DNA of 35,392 nt from an uncultured Persicobacter sp. (GTDB lineage: Bacteria; Bacteroidota; Bacteroidia; Cytophagales; Cyclobacteriaceae), in the NCBI GenBank assembly GCA_947498325.1, contig CANMKE010000042.1:1-35392 (forward strand), in the 5' to 3' direction. The position numbers and the translations under genes were made by a program. Every line of letters begins with the position of its first letter. The first letter of the stretch is position 1. Shown piece after piece: positions 16,792 through 24,831 of this stretch. The notes under the pieces are model-generated. The model made no database searches and had not been told where the DNA came from. It saw only the letters and a list, made by a program, of their open reading frames with translations.

Positions 16792-18090
16792 TTAGTTTAC
16801 TAATTTAATTCCAAAAACCATAGATCCATTTCTATATTCTTTTCCTCCATTAACCGAATCCGTAAATGGAATTATATTTTCTCCTACTAACATTTTATCA
16901 TCCGGAACAGTCAATACTCCATTAACAGTGACAGTTGATGACCCATAAGTGTTTGTGTAAGAGTAGTTTACATCTTTAAGCCCATGTCCGTCTGTTTCAT
17001 ACCATATATACTTCATTTGATCTCCATGGACTTCTTTCTTCCACTGAACTATATCTATGTCTACATCCACGGTTCTAACGTAATTAGTAAGCCCAAAATT
17101 ACTCGAGCCAATCCAGTCACGGATTACGGGATTTTGAGATTTATCTAATTCCGCAACAGATTGTTTCTTAGACATCAAAACCAAAAGATACATTTCCGGA
17201 TCGCCTTGATACCAATATTCAAATTGCCTTTTAGCGTCAACACTAATAAATCTAGCATAGGTTACTCTATCTCGTTTATAAGAATATTTCTCCCTATCTG
17301 GTCTTGTATCTGTATTACCACCACCACCACCACCAGGTGGTGGTGGAAGCTCCTCCTCAAATTTAAAAATAGTCAAGTCATCTGACTTAGCATAATTCTT
17401 ACCAGTGTTAGTGTATTGTACGCCATTAAAGTCAGTATAATCACTTTCCTTTGCGTTCCTTTGATTTTCTTGATCTATTGGAAACAATCTATCATTGTCC
17501 CTTAATACAAGTACAGGTACATTAGGCTCTGATTTAGCATCTAACAGGTATTCTTTTCCTGATATATCAAACCCGTACAATTTCTCTATTTTTGATTCAG
17601 GAACATTGTCAGGGACCGGTACGATTACATAGTCATTTAGGCTCAATGTGTCTGAGTCAAACATATAATCATTGGGGAAATTAATATTCAGTAAAGGACG
17701 CTCCTTAAGAATACTGGAAATTACATCTTCAATTTGCCCACCTTCCTGATTAAGTGATTGATTCATTAGATCCTGAAAAGAAAATCCAGAGCGACCATTA
17801 GCGGTAGGTAAAGTTTCTTTTAGGTTCAATCCGAATAAAAAGTCTTGATCTCCATCAAAACGCTCTAAACTTTTGCCATAAATAAAGCTAAATAGTTCGT
17901 CATTACTATTCGACTCAAAAATAGCATGACCTACCTTCATCAAATCTGGTGGGGCAAGGTCTTTATAAAATAATGTTTCATCCAATTGATCTTCATTGTG
18001 GATGTTGGTTTGTGAGCAACTATAACATGTCAATAATAGACATGTAGCAAAAGCTAACTTAAACCATTGGTTTCTAATAGTTGATGTCAT
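16792..18090 (-). CDS. Secreted lipoprotein, unknown
   Basis: The 432-aa product has an N-terminal export signal ending in a lipobox-like LLLTCYSCS, so the mature lipid-linked Cys is residue 22 or 25. After an acidic helical segment it has a strand-rich part with NVPVLVLRDNDRLFPI. A PPPPGGGGGG linker (about residues 250-260) separates this from a C-terminal beta domain (YARFISVDAKRQFEYWYQG, WIGSSNFGLTNYVRTVDVDIDIVQW). No enzyme motif is recognised. The two-domain layout and flexible linker suit a surface-exposed binding protein. A 7-bp inverted repeat (16776-16782 with 16792-16798) spans its stop codon and may be a weak terminator. Confidence 0.75.
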   Translation of the reverse strand: MTSTIRNQWFKLAFATCLLLTCYSCSQTNIHNEDQLDETLFYKDLAPPDLMKVGHAIFESNSNDELFSFIYGKSLERFDGDQDFLFGLNLKETLPTANGRSGFSFQDLMNQSLNQEGGQIEDVISSILKERPLLNINFPNDYMFDSDTLSLNDYVIVPVPDNVPESKIEKLYGFDISGKEYLLDAKSEPNVPVLVLRDNDRLFPIDQENQRNAKESDYTDFNGVQYTNTGKNYAKSDDLTIFKFEEELPPPPGGGGGGNTDTRPDREKYSYKRDRVTYARFISVDAKRQFEYWYQGDPEMYLLVLMSKKQSVAELDKSQNPVIRDWIGSSNFGLTNYVRTVDVDIDIVQWKKEVHGDQMKYIWYETDGHGLKDVNYSYTNTYGSSTVTVNGVLTVPDDKMLVGENIIPFTDSVNGGKEYRNGSMVFGIKLVN

Positions 18091-18662
18091 AAGAGATATT
18101 TTTTTAGTTAATAATTAAACATCTCTGTAAACAAGCAAAAAAAAAAAAAGAAAAACCAAGGATACGCAGTATAAAATTTCAAAAAAGCACATTCCATCAA
18201 AAGAAACCGACAATTAACTTATGAGTGTAATTGTTAGATTTTATTTCAATTTAAACTACAAAACACTCATAAAATATTTATAAACAGGTTATTATAATGA
18301 AATATTGAGTTTTTTGTTATGTTTTTAAACAAAAAAATACGCAACTATGATTTAACTTGGTCATTAAGTTTGTTTTAAAAAATGACTCCAGTGTCAAGGC
18401 TTGATGTGTTAAAGAATTCCGTAATTAATAAACACTAATTATAATTTATTAGATGTAAATATAGGATACCGGACAATTTTAGTTTGCTTCCTCCATTACG
18501 CTAAATTATTGTTTTATTTATCACCTTGAACTAAGTACCTGCATATGCATTTATTTTGCAGGGACGGTTTATTGGTTAGAATATGGACAGTGTTTATTTT
18601 ATAGCCTCTAACTAACTATTGGCACTAATCTTATATTGCCATAGTTTGGGTAATACCAAGCT
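18091..18662. other. AT-rich intergenic region
   Basis: No credible gene is seen in this 572-bp stretch. It holds a run of 13 A near 18139-18151, many short AT-rich tracts, the 10-bp palindrome TGCATATGCA (18540-18549) and the inverted repeat CCTGCA/TGCAGG (18538-18543 and 18557-18562). The promoter of the leftward lipoprotein gene is expected at its left end, but no convincing box was found. Confidence 0.5.
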
Positions 18663-18893
18663 TTATTTGAATTGTTCTTCCACCCCAAAATGCTCAAACA
18701 GCAACTGCACCTGTTGCGCATTATAATAATGAAGCCTGTCCTTATTGGTCAGGCTTTTTAATTTTTGTTGCAGTTCCGGACAACTCCTAATTTCTCGTTG
18801 CAATGTTTGCATGGCCGAGGCTTCGGAGGTAGCGTGGGTGAAAATGATCTTGGCGACTTCCTGCTTGTACATGGTGTTTCGCTTTGGGCTCAT
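18663..18893 (-). CDS. Small 76-aa helical protein, unknown
   Basis: The frame from ATG 18893 encodes a short, mostly helical protein (MSPKRNTMYKQEVAKIIFTH, LQREIRSCPELQQKLKSL, YNAQQVQLLFEHFGVEEQFK). The second ATG at 18872 is an alternative start. It is not recognised. A seven-unit 11-bp DNA repeat lies 144-220 bp upstream of its start, so it could be a DNA-binding protein that controls or partitions through that array. This is speculation from position. A plus-strand terminator-like hairpin lies within the frame (18732-18756), which lowers confidence that this is coding. Confidence 0.4.
   Translation of the reverse strand: MSPKRNTMYKQEVAKIIFTHATSEASAMQTLQREIRSCPELQQKLKSLTNKDRLHYYNAQQVQLLFEHFGVEEQFK
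18732..18760 (+). terminator. Possible plus-strand terminator
   Basis: AAGCCTG (18732-18738) pairs with CAGGCTT (18750-18756) and is followed by a T-rich tail (TTTAATTTTT). It has the form of a rho-independent terminator on the plus strand, yet it sits within the minus-strand 76-aa frame and no plus-strand gene precedes it. It might end an unseen small RNA or be incidental. Confidence 0.3.
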
Positions 18894-18983
18894 AAAGCGT
18901 AGGGTTTGTGTGAAACAAGGAGGCGGTCTGCTTATTATACGTGCAATAGCGGGCGTTAAGCACCCTCTGAGCCGGCTTTTTTG

Positions 18984-19113
18984 TACTTTGCAAGAGCTTT
19001 GATACTGCTTTTTATAACTATTCCAAGCTAATAGGGCGCTTTTATAGTGCTTTTGTGGTACTTTAAGGGTGCTTTGGTGTTGCTTTTATAGTGCTTTAGG
19101 GGTGCTTTTTGGG
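18984..19113. repeat. 11-bp phased tandem repeat array
   Basis: From 19037 to 19113 there are seven head-to-tail 11-bp units with consensus TGCTTTNNNGG; all keep CTTT in register, for example TGCTTTTATAG and TGCTTTAGGGG. Three more degenerate units at the same period occupy 18984-19016. Eleven base pairs is close to one helical turn, so bound proteins would lie on one face of the helix. Such arrays act as centromere-like partition sites, replication iterons or operators. It lies upstream of the 76-aa frame, about 2.4 kb from the rep iterons, whose sequence and period differ. Confidence 0.7.
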
Positions 19114-19170
19114 GAGGAGGATTGTTCCAATGAGCGACCGATCTAACCCATTTTATTGGCTAATGTAGTA

Positions 19171-19188
19171 TCAAGCCTGTGTGCTTGA
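19171..19188. repeat. 18-bp hairpin repeat, copy 1
   Basis: TCAAGCCTGTGTGCTTGA has a 6-bp stem (TCAAGC/GCTTGA). An identical copy in the same orientation lies at 21953-21970. The pair brackets the Abi gene and the rep replicon. Confidence 0.6.
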
Positions 19189-19282
19189 CCTATGGGTACA
19201 TGGATCAAGGGACAACAACACCATCACCACAATTTCCGTCTTTATTATTAGGCAAAAGGATGATTATTAACGGCACATTCTT

Positions 19283-19290
19283 TATATTTG
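19283..19290 (+). promoter_or_regulatory. Bacteroidota -7 promoter box for the Abi-linked RNA
   Basis: TATATTTG matches the Bacteroidota TAnnTTTG -7 consensus. No clear TTG -33 element is seen at the usual spacing. Transcription is expected to start near 19296, about 92 bp before the Abi start codon. Confidence 0.5.
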
Positions 19291-19295
19291 CAGTC

Positions 19296-19387
19296 CAATC
19301 AGGAAATAATAATCTTTTACAGATTTAAAGATAATACACCTCCCAGGCTTACTTTTAGGAGTAGCACACTTGGGAGGTTTTTTGTTT
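19296..19387 (+). ncRNA. Candidate abiF-type structured RNA
   Basis: Between a TAnnTTTG box and the Abi start codon lies a roughly 90-nt segment that looks like a complete small RNA gene. A 5' hairpin has ATCTTT (19312-19317) paired with AAAGAT (19327-19332). A terminator-type stem has CCTCCCA (19339-19345) paired with TGGGAGG (19371-19377), an inner GCT(T)AC/GTAGC helix and a following T-tract (19378-19387). Known biology: AbiF genes are preceded by the abiF RNA motif, a small RNA acting with the HEPN protein. Length, position and architecture fit, but I could not compare the consensus structure. The alternative is a leader terminator or attenuator of the Abi gene. Confidence 0.6.
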
Positions 19388-19388
19388 T

Positions 19389-20321
19389 ATGGACTATAAT
19401 AAACCACCCTTAACTTTTTCGCAACAGGTCGATTTGCTCCAGCAACGAGGCTTGATGATTCAGGATCCGGATCGTTGTGCAGACTATCTAAAACAGATCA
19501 GTTACTATCGATTGAGTGCTTATGCGCTTGTTTTTCAGCAGCAAAAAGACCAGTTCAATAGGGGAACGACTTTCCAAAATATCTTGGACCTATATGTTTT
19601 TGACCGGGAGTTGAGGTTGTTGGTTTTTGATGCGATTGAGCGCATTGAGGTGGGGATAAAAACACAATTGATCTATCAGCTTTCGCATAAATATGGGGCG
19701 CATTGGTACACGAATGCGCAGCTGTTCAAGAAAACCAGTCGGGTGGATGTTTGTGAAGAGTTGAAATCATTGGTGGTACATGCAAAGCACCAGAAAAACC
19801 CCGAGACGTTCATCAAACATTATTTTGACCGCTATCAACAGCCGGATCTTCCGCCGGCCTGGATGACGATCGAGTTACTGACCTTCGGTCAAATCTCTCG
19901 ACTATTCAAGCACCTTAAAGACAATGATGACAAAAGGCTGATCGCCGATCAATTTGGTGTGCATCATACCGTGTTTGCTTCCTGGCTTCACTCCTTGACT
20001 TACATTCGGAATATCTGTGGGCACCACGGCAGGTTGTGGAATAGGGAGATTGCCATTGAGCCTATTTGGTTGAAAAAGACGAAAAAGAGGTGGATCAATC
20101 CGGCGTTTCAGAGCAAGACCAACCGGACGTTTTATAGTTTGTGTATCATTCAGTTTCTGCTCAATACCATCAATCCCTCTTCGAGATTTAAGGAAAAATT
20201 GAATGCTTTGATGAACGCCAACAAATGCCCCAAAGGCTATATCAAGTTGATGGGGATTCCAACCGATCAGCAGGGGAGATTGCATCCATGGCTAAAGGAT
20301 CCTTTGTGGGCTGGGGAATGA
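19389..20321 (+). CDS. Abi_2 family HEPN protein, AbiF/AbiD-like
   Basis: The 310-aa product matches the Abi_2 (AbiD/F) family along its length: KPPLTFSQQVDLLQQRGL, YLKQISYYRLSAY, DLYVFDRELRLLVFDAIERIEVGIKTQL and FASWLHSLTYIRNICGHHGRLWNRE. The last segment holds the HEPN RNase motif R-x4-H (RNICGH, about residues 207-212), with the typical HH-x-RLWNR tail. The family provides abortive infection: an RNase-like toxin activated or controlled during phage infection. The ATG follows the terminator-like end of the candidate upstream RNA by two bases, so protein and RNA probably form one defence unit. The frame is intact and full length. Phage specificity cannot be inferred. Confidence 0.88.
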   Translation: MDYNKPPLTFSQQVDLLQQRGLMIQDPDRCADYLKQISYYRLSAYALVFQQQKDQFNRGTTFQNILDLYVFDRELRLLVFDAIERIEVGIKTQLIYQLSHKYGAHWYTNAQLFKKTSRVDVCEELKSLVVHAKHQKNPETFIKHYFDRYQQPDLPPAWMTIELLTFGQISRLFKHLKDNDDKRLIADQFGVHHTVFASWLHSLTYIRNICGHHGRLWNREIAIEPIWLKKTKKRWINPAFQSKTNRTFYSLCIIQFLLNTINPSSRFKEKLNALMNANKCPKGYIKLMGIPTDQQGRLHPWLKDPLWAGE

Positions 20322-20348
20322 TAGCAAGTGGGGTACAAATTTTGTAAA

Positions 20349-20517
20349 CCACGGTTGAAACCATGGCCTACCATTACAAAAACCTACTGAAGTAGGTTAG
20401 CCCTGTGGTTCCATTGAAACGGTGCGCTCAATTATGGTCCGATATTCAATTGAAAGGAGGAACCAACCCATTTCAATGGGTTTGACTCTGTTAGCCCATT
20501 GCTTCAGCTGTGGGGTA
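20349..20517. repeat. Multi-hairpin REP-like repeat, copy A
   Basis: This copy holds four short hairpins: 20349-20366 (GGTTGAAACC core), 20381-20398 (AACCTACT/AGTAGGTT), 20465-20482 (AACCCATT/AATGGGTT) and about 20492-20516. Positions 20353-20402 are identical over 50 nt to 21735-21784 in copy B. It lies between the Abi gene and the 3' end of rep. Confidence 0.7.
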
Positions 20518-20526
20518 CACAATCAA

Positions 20527-21465
20527 TCACCCCACCAAATACCCCCACATCTCTTCGGTAAAATTAAACTTATACCGTTCTCTCGCTGCCGCTTGCACCA
20601 CATCAAAAGATTGTCCTTCGTCGATCATTGGCTTTAGGATTTCCATATGGCGGAGCTGGTTATTGGTGAAATCGGCCTGAGAAGGCTTGCTATTTTCCGT
20701 TTGGGGTGGGGTATAGATGGTCTCTTCCTTTTGTTTGCTTTTAAGACTTTGCGCATAAGCATGCGGATTATCGGCCTGCTGGTCGAGGGCCGTTTGTAGC
20801 TCGGCGGAGTTTTCTTTCTGTTGGTATTTGTTGAACTGAAATTGGATGTGGGTGAATTTTCGGCCGGTTTTGAAGAGGGTGTAGGTTGCGTTGAGGTTGA
20901 TGCCCTCGTTGATTTCTTCCAAAGAACCATCGATCACCCGTCTGAAAACAGCAAACTTATCGTAACGCTTCCCTTCTGCATTCATCCACACCCGTAGTTC
21001 CTCCAAATCAATTTTTGGGGTTTGTCCACGTTTTTTCCAGCTCTGCACTACCTGAAAAAGGAAAGGGGTAAATTTGGATTTGAATTGGATCAGCGCATCC
21101 AGATCATAAGCCGTGAACTGCTTCAGGTCAATGAATGCATCCTCGCCAAAATCAGTCAGCTTAATGGACACTTGCCCCCGCTTGTAAGCGAATTCCTCGA
21201 AGATATTTTTAAACACCCAGCTTTCATCATCTTCCTTAATCTTGATCGCCTTGGTCAGACGTTCAGCCGATTCCATTATCTGCTTAGTCGTGATCTTCTT
21301 GCCCAAAGCCTCCTCAAGCTCACTCTTCTTGAAAAGGTACAGATTGTTTCCTTTTTTGAAGTTCAAACTGATAATCGCCACAATTTTACTATCCAACACC
21401 TCCCAATTTCTGCCTCCGTAGGTGATAATATGCGCCTGATAGGCATCCTTCTTCTGCAAATCCAT
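20527..21465 (-). CDS. rep: Rep_3-type replication initiator protein
   Basis: The preferred start is ATG 21465 (MDLQKKDAYQAHIITYG, 312 aa); the longer frame to 21516 adds an unlikely hydrophobic leader. The body has the Rep_3 initiator pattern of two winged-helix units: an N-terminal KLTKAIKI/FKNIFEEFAY and GQVSIKLTDFGEDAFIDL region, then FTPFLFQVVQSWKKRGQTPKIDLEELRVWM and FAVFRRVIDGSLEEIN. The C-terminal ~90 residues are Gln/Lys-rich and more variable. The protein should bind the four 22-bp iterons that lie 60-140 bp upstream of its start, recruit the replication machinery and repress its own gene. This makes the region a plasmid-type replicon, active or fossil. Confidence 0.85.
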   Translation of the reverse strand: MDLQKKDAYQAHIITYGGRNWEVLDSKIVAIISLNFKKGNNLYLFKKSELEEALGKKITTKQIMESAERLTKAIKIKEDDESWVFKNIFEEFAYKRGQVSIKLTDFGEDAFIDLKQFTAYDLDALIQFKSKFTPFLFQVVQSWKKRGQTPKIDLEELRVWMNAEGKRYDKFAVFRRVIDGSLEEINEGINLNATYTLFKTGRKFTHIQFQFNKYQQKENSAELQTALDQQADNPHAYAQSLKSKQKEETIYTPPQTENSKPSQADFTNNQLRHMEILKPMIDEGQSFDVVQAAARERYKFNFTEEMWGYLVG

Positions 21466-21525
21466 GTCCAAAGGTAGCCAAATGATACAGCAAATCAAGT
21501 TACTGTAACCTTTCATTTCCCAAAA

Positions 21526-21606
21526 GAAACAATCTGTACCCCTAAAGGAAACAATCTGCTACCTTTGAAGAAACAATCCGTACCCTTTTAGGAAACAATC
21601 TGTACC
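21526..21606. repeat. Four 22-bp iterons, probable oriV
   Basis: GAAACAATCTGTACC or close variants begin at 21526, 21548, 21570 and 21592, an exact 22-bp period. The second carries a one-base insertion in TGCTACC and the third has a C in place of T. They lie directly upstream of rep, as in iteron plasmids controlled by Rep_3 proteins. An AT-rich stretch (21650-21685) and a GC-rich inverted sequence followed by nine T (about 21688-21710) adjoin them and may form the melting region or a terminator. Confidence 0.88.
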
Positions 21607-21730
21607 GTTTCACGCCACAACTCCCTGAAAATCACCAGTGTTCCACGGCCCTAAAATAGTAAAATAAGAAAATAGTAAAAATCGGGCGCTGCGCGCGGTT
21701 TTTTTTTGATGATTATACCGGTCGTGTACA

Positions 21731-21881
21731 CCATGGTTGAAACCATGGCCTACCATTACAAAAACCTACTGAAGTAGGTTAGCCACGCGATTCCATTTAA
21801 ACTGTGATTTCAATTGAACCACCATGCCAACCTGCTTTAGCGGGTTTGACTGCTGTTAGCCCATTGCTTTAGCTGTGGGTA
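21731..21881. repeat. Multi-hairpin REP-like repeat, copy B
   Basis: It has the same four-hairpin layout as copy A and the same orientation: 21731-21748 (perfect CCATGGTT/AACCATGG), 21763-21780, 21829-21846 (AACCTGCT/AGCGGGTT) and about 21858-21880. In the third hairpin the stem sequence differs from copy A but pairing is kept, so the structure appears to be selected. The two copies bracket rep and its iterons. Confidence 0.7.
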
Positions 21882-22161
21882 TGCAATTGCTGTGGGGTAT
21901 AGTATTGAGCGTTTTTTATGATTGACTGACATGATTGTATTGGGGCGTAAGGTCAAGCCTGTGTGCTTGATCTATACTCATCCAATTTTCAAGATTGAAG
22001 TGCACCCAAACTGCATATCTCCCCATTACTTTTGCCTCGGGACTATTGCTTGCTATTTTGGAGCCTTAGGCTAAGCTAAACAGCAATAATTCCCCATAAA
22101 TCACTAAATTGCTCCTTCGCAAAAAAGAGGCGACTTGGGCGCTACAACAGAAAGCAAAAGC
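21882..22161. other. Leader region of the defence operon
   Basis: No gene is seen. It contains copy 2 of the 18-bp hairpin repeat (21953-21970). TACTTTTG at 22027-22034 fits the TAnnTTTG -7 box and would place transcription start near 22041, about 120 bp before the methyltransferase ATG. No -33 TTG is seen at the usual distance. Confidence 0.45.
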
Positions 22162-24831
22162 ATGAACACTTCTCAAATAGAGCAAAATGTAAAGGAGATT
22201 TTCAAATCCTTTCAATTATCCGATTTTATATATGAGCTACTGACCGCCTATGGTTTGCCGAAGGCGAGTATTTCACGGCTGAAAAATGGTAACCTGAATT
22301 TGGCAAAGTCCGAGGGAGAGGTCATTTGGAAGAAGAAGCTACGCTACAAGCTGGTCAAAGATCTGGATTTGCATTTGGCGATTACTGAATTGGCGAAAAA
22401 CAGCAAGCATGAGGAGCGTTTTATCATCGTTACTGATGGCGTGCTGTTGTTAGCGATGGACACCAAAACAGGTGAAAAGCTGGATATTGATTTGAAGGAA
22501 TTGCCGAAGCATTTTGATTTCTTTTTGCCGTGGGCAGGTATGGAAAAGGTTCAGCACCAAAATGAGAACCCGGCGGATGTGAAGGCTTCGGAGCGCATGG
22601 CGAAGCTCTTCGATCAGATCAAAAAGGATAATGACAGCGATGATGAGGCTTTTATTCATGGGCTCAATGTTTTTCTTTCCCGTTTGTTGTTCTGTTTTTT
22701 TGCCGAGGATACCGGTATTTTCACCGACAGTCAGTTCACCAATGGCATTGCTTCCCATACCCAAACCGATGGCAGTGATCTAAGCCATTACCTGGACCAA
22801 CTGTTTGAGGTCCTGAATACCGACCAACCCAATCGAGCAGATCTGCCGGCCTATTTGGAGGCTTTCCCTTATGTGAATGGTGGTCTGTTCAGACAGCGAC
22901 AGCCGGCACCACAATTCAGCCGAAAGTCCCGACAATTAATCATTGATATTGGAGATCTCGACTGGAAGGACATTAATCCTGATATTTTCGGCTCCATGTT
23001 TCAGGCGGTGATTGATCCTGAAAAAAGGGGCAACTTGGGGGCGCATTATACTTCTGTTCCCAATATCATGAAGGTGATTGAGCCTTTGTTTTTGGATGAG
23101 CTCAAGGCGGAATACCAAAAGGTGAAGGGCAATCTGCAAAAGGTGAATGAATTTCTGCACCGACTGCGCTCGATCAAAATCTTTGATCCCGCTTGTGGGA
23201 GTGGGAATTTCCTGATCATTGCCTATAAGGAATTGCGCAAGCTCGAAATGCAGGCTTTCCGTGAGCATGGCTTGATGGCGCTTTCTGGTATTGAACTATC
23301 ACAATTTTACGGCATTGAGTTGGACGACTTTGCCCATGAGATTGCTCAGCTTTCTCTATGGCTGGCAGAGCACCAAATGAATGTGGCTTTCTTCAATGAA
23401 TTTGGAAGAACCAACCCGACCTTACCCCTCAAAAAAGCAGGAAAGATTGTCTGCGGAAATGCTTGCCGACTCAACTGGGAAGAGGTATGCCCCAAAGAGG
23501 AAGGCGATGAGGTGTATATCTTGGGCAATCCGCCGTATTTGGGGGCTCGTGTACAAGAGGCTTCGCATAAAGAGGATATGGATTTTGCTCTTGCCAAATT
23601 TAAAAAATACAGAGACCTCGATTATATCGCTATTTGGTTTTACAAAGGAGCTCGTTACCTTCAAAACTCAAATACTAAATGTGCCTTTGTTTCTACCAAT
23701 TCTATTTGCCAAGGACTGCAAGTGGGGCTTTTATGGCCATATATTTTTGAATTAGGGGTTGAAATATACTTTGCCCATACTTCATTCAAATGGACAAACA
23801 GTGCTAAATCTAATGCAGGGGTAACTGTTGCGATTATTGGCTTGGCAAATGAGTCTAAAGATGAAAAAACAATCTTCTCCCGAAATATCATCAAAAAAGT
23901 AAAAGGCATTAATGCCTATCTTAGTGATGGCGGAAAGACCATTGTTAGCCGAAGATCTAAACCCCTTTCAGATTTTAAACCCATGAACTTTGGGAACATG
24001 CCCAATGATGGCGGAGGCTTAATCCTGTCGGAAGAAGAGAAAGATCAGCTGGTACAAGCACACCCTGATGCTCAAAAATTTATTCGTCAATTATTGGGAG
24101 CTCAAGAATATATTAGAGGGCAAAAAAGATATTGTTTATGGATTTCAGATGATGAAAAAGAGGAGGCATGTCAGTTTTCTGAAATCGTCAAAAGAATTGA
24201 TATTACAAAACAACATCGATTAGCGAGCAAAGATAAAGGGACGAATAAACTTGCTGAACGATCACATCAATTTAGGGATACAAAAGAACCTCAAAGTTCT
24301 CAAATCATCATGCCAAGCGTATCTTCAGAAAGAAGAGAGTATATCCCTTCAGGTTTTTTAGAAAAAGATAAAATAGTATCAAATTCAGCCCAAGTAATTT
24401 TTGATGCAGAACCTTGGCTATTGGGTGTTCTTGCTTCAAAAATCCACGTGGTTTGGCTCAAAACTGTTGGTGGTAGGTTAAAGACGGATTATAGATACGC
24501 AAAGGATATGGTGTACAACACCTTCCCTTTCCCACCAATCTCCACCCAACGCAAGAACGAGCTTACGCAATGTGTTTTCCGCATTTTGGAAGAACGGGAG
24601 AAGCATCCGGAGAAGACTTTGGCTCAGCTGTATGATCCGGATAAAATGCCGGAGGGCTTGCGGGAGGCGCATCGCCTGAATGATTTGGCGATTGAGCGTT
24701 GCTACCGTAGCAAACCCTTTGAGAGCGATGAGGAGCGTTTGGAGTACCTGTTCAAGCTGTATGAGAAGATGATCGCCGAAGAACAGGCCAAAGGGGGCTT
24801 ATTTGAAAAACCGAAAAGGAAGCGCAAGTAA
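22162..24831 (+). CDS. MmeI-like (type IIL/IIG-related) DNA methyltransferase
   Basis: The 890-aa product starts at ATG 22162 (MNTSQIEQNVKE; the frame is open from a TTG at 22135). Its order is that of the MmeI family: an N-terminal domain, a helical spacer (SRLLFCFFAEDTGIF, INPDIFGSMFQAVIDP, GAHYTS), a methyltransferase core with FDPACGSGNFL (about residues 343-353) and NPPYLG (about 455-460), a target-recognition region (about 630-790, KTDYRYAKDMVYNTFPFP) and the C-terminal LYDPDKMPEGLREAH domain. It should methylate adenine N6 at a specific site. I do not see the D-x9-ExK nuclease motif of MmeI in the first 150 residues, so cleavage may depend on the downstream GIY-YIG protein. Its stop overlaps the RhuM start by one base. 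Confidence 0.85.
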   Translation: MNTSQIEQNVKEIFKSFQLSDFIYELLTAYGLPKASISRLKNGNLNLAKSEGEVIWKKKLRYKLVKDLDLHLAITELAKNSKHEERFIIVTDGVLLLAMDTKTGEKLDIDLKELPKHFDFFLPWAGMEKVQHQNENPADVKASERMAKLFDQIKKDNDSDDEAFIHGLNVFLSRLLFCFFAEDTGIFTDSQFTNGIASHTQTDGSDLSHYLDQLFEVLNTDQPNRADLPAYLEAFPYVNGGLFRQRQPAPQFSRKSRQLIIDIGDLDWKDINPDIFGSMFQAVIDPEKRGNLGAHYTSVPNIMKVIEPLFLDELKAEYQKVKGNLQKVNEFLHRLRSIKIFDPACGSGNFLIIAYKELRKLEMQAFREHGLMALSGIELSQFYGIELDDFAHEIAQLSLWLAEHQMNVAFFNEFGRTNPTLPLKKAGKIVCGNACRLNWEEVCPKEEGDEVYILGNPPYLGARVQEASHKEDMDFALAKFKKYRDLDYIAIWFYKGARYLQNSNTKCAFVSTNSICQGLQVGLLWPYIFELGVEIYFAHTSFKWTNSAKSNAGVTVAIIGLANESKDEKTIFSRNIIKKVKGINAYLSDGGKTIVSRRSKPLSDFKPMNFGNMPNDGGGLILSEEEKDQLVQAHPDAQKFIRQLLGAQEYIRGQKRYCLWISDDEKEEACQFSEIVKRIDITKQHRLASKDKGTNKLAERSHQFRDTKEPQSSQIIMPSVSSERREYIPSGFLEKDKIVSNSAQVIFDAEPWLLGVLASKIHVVWLKTVGGRLKTDYRYAKDMVYNTFPFPPISTQRKNELTQCVFRILEEREKHPEKTLAQLYDPDKMPEGLREAHRLNDLAIERCYRSKPFESDEERLEYLFKLYEKMIAEEQAKGGLFEKPKRKRK

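Noticed and set aside
18732-18760. Riboswitch or small RNA ending at the plus-strand hairpin
   Set aside because: There is only a single short hairpin; no upstream promoter or conserved structure was found, so it is listed only as a possible terminator.
20349-21881. CRISPR array
   Set aside because: The two hairpin-rich repeats are long, only two in number and separated by a gene; no spacer-repeat pattern and no cas gene are present.
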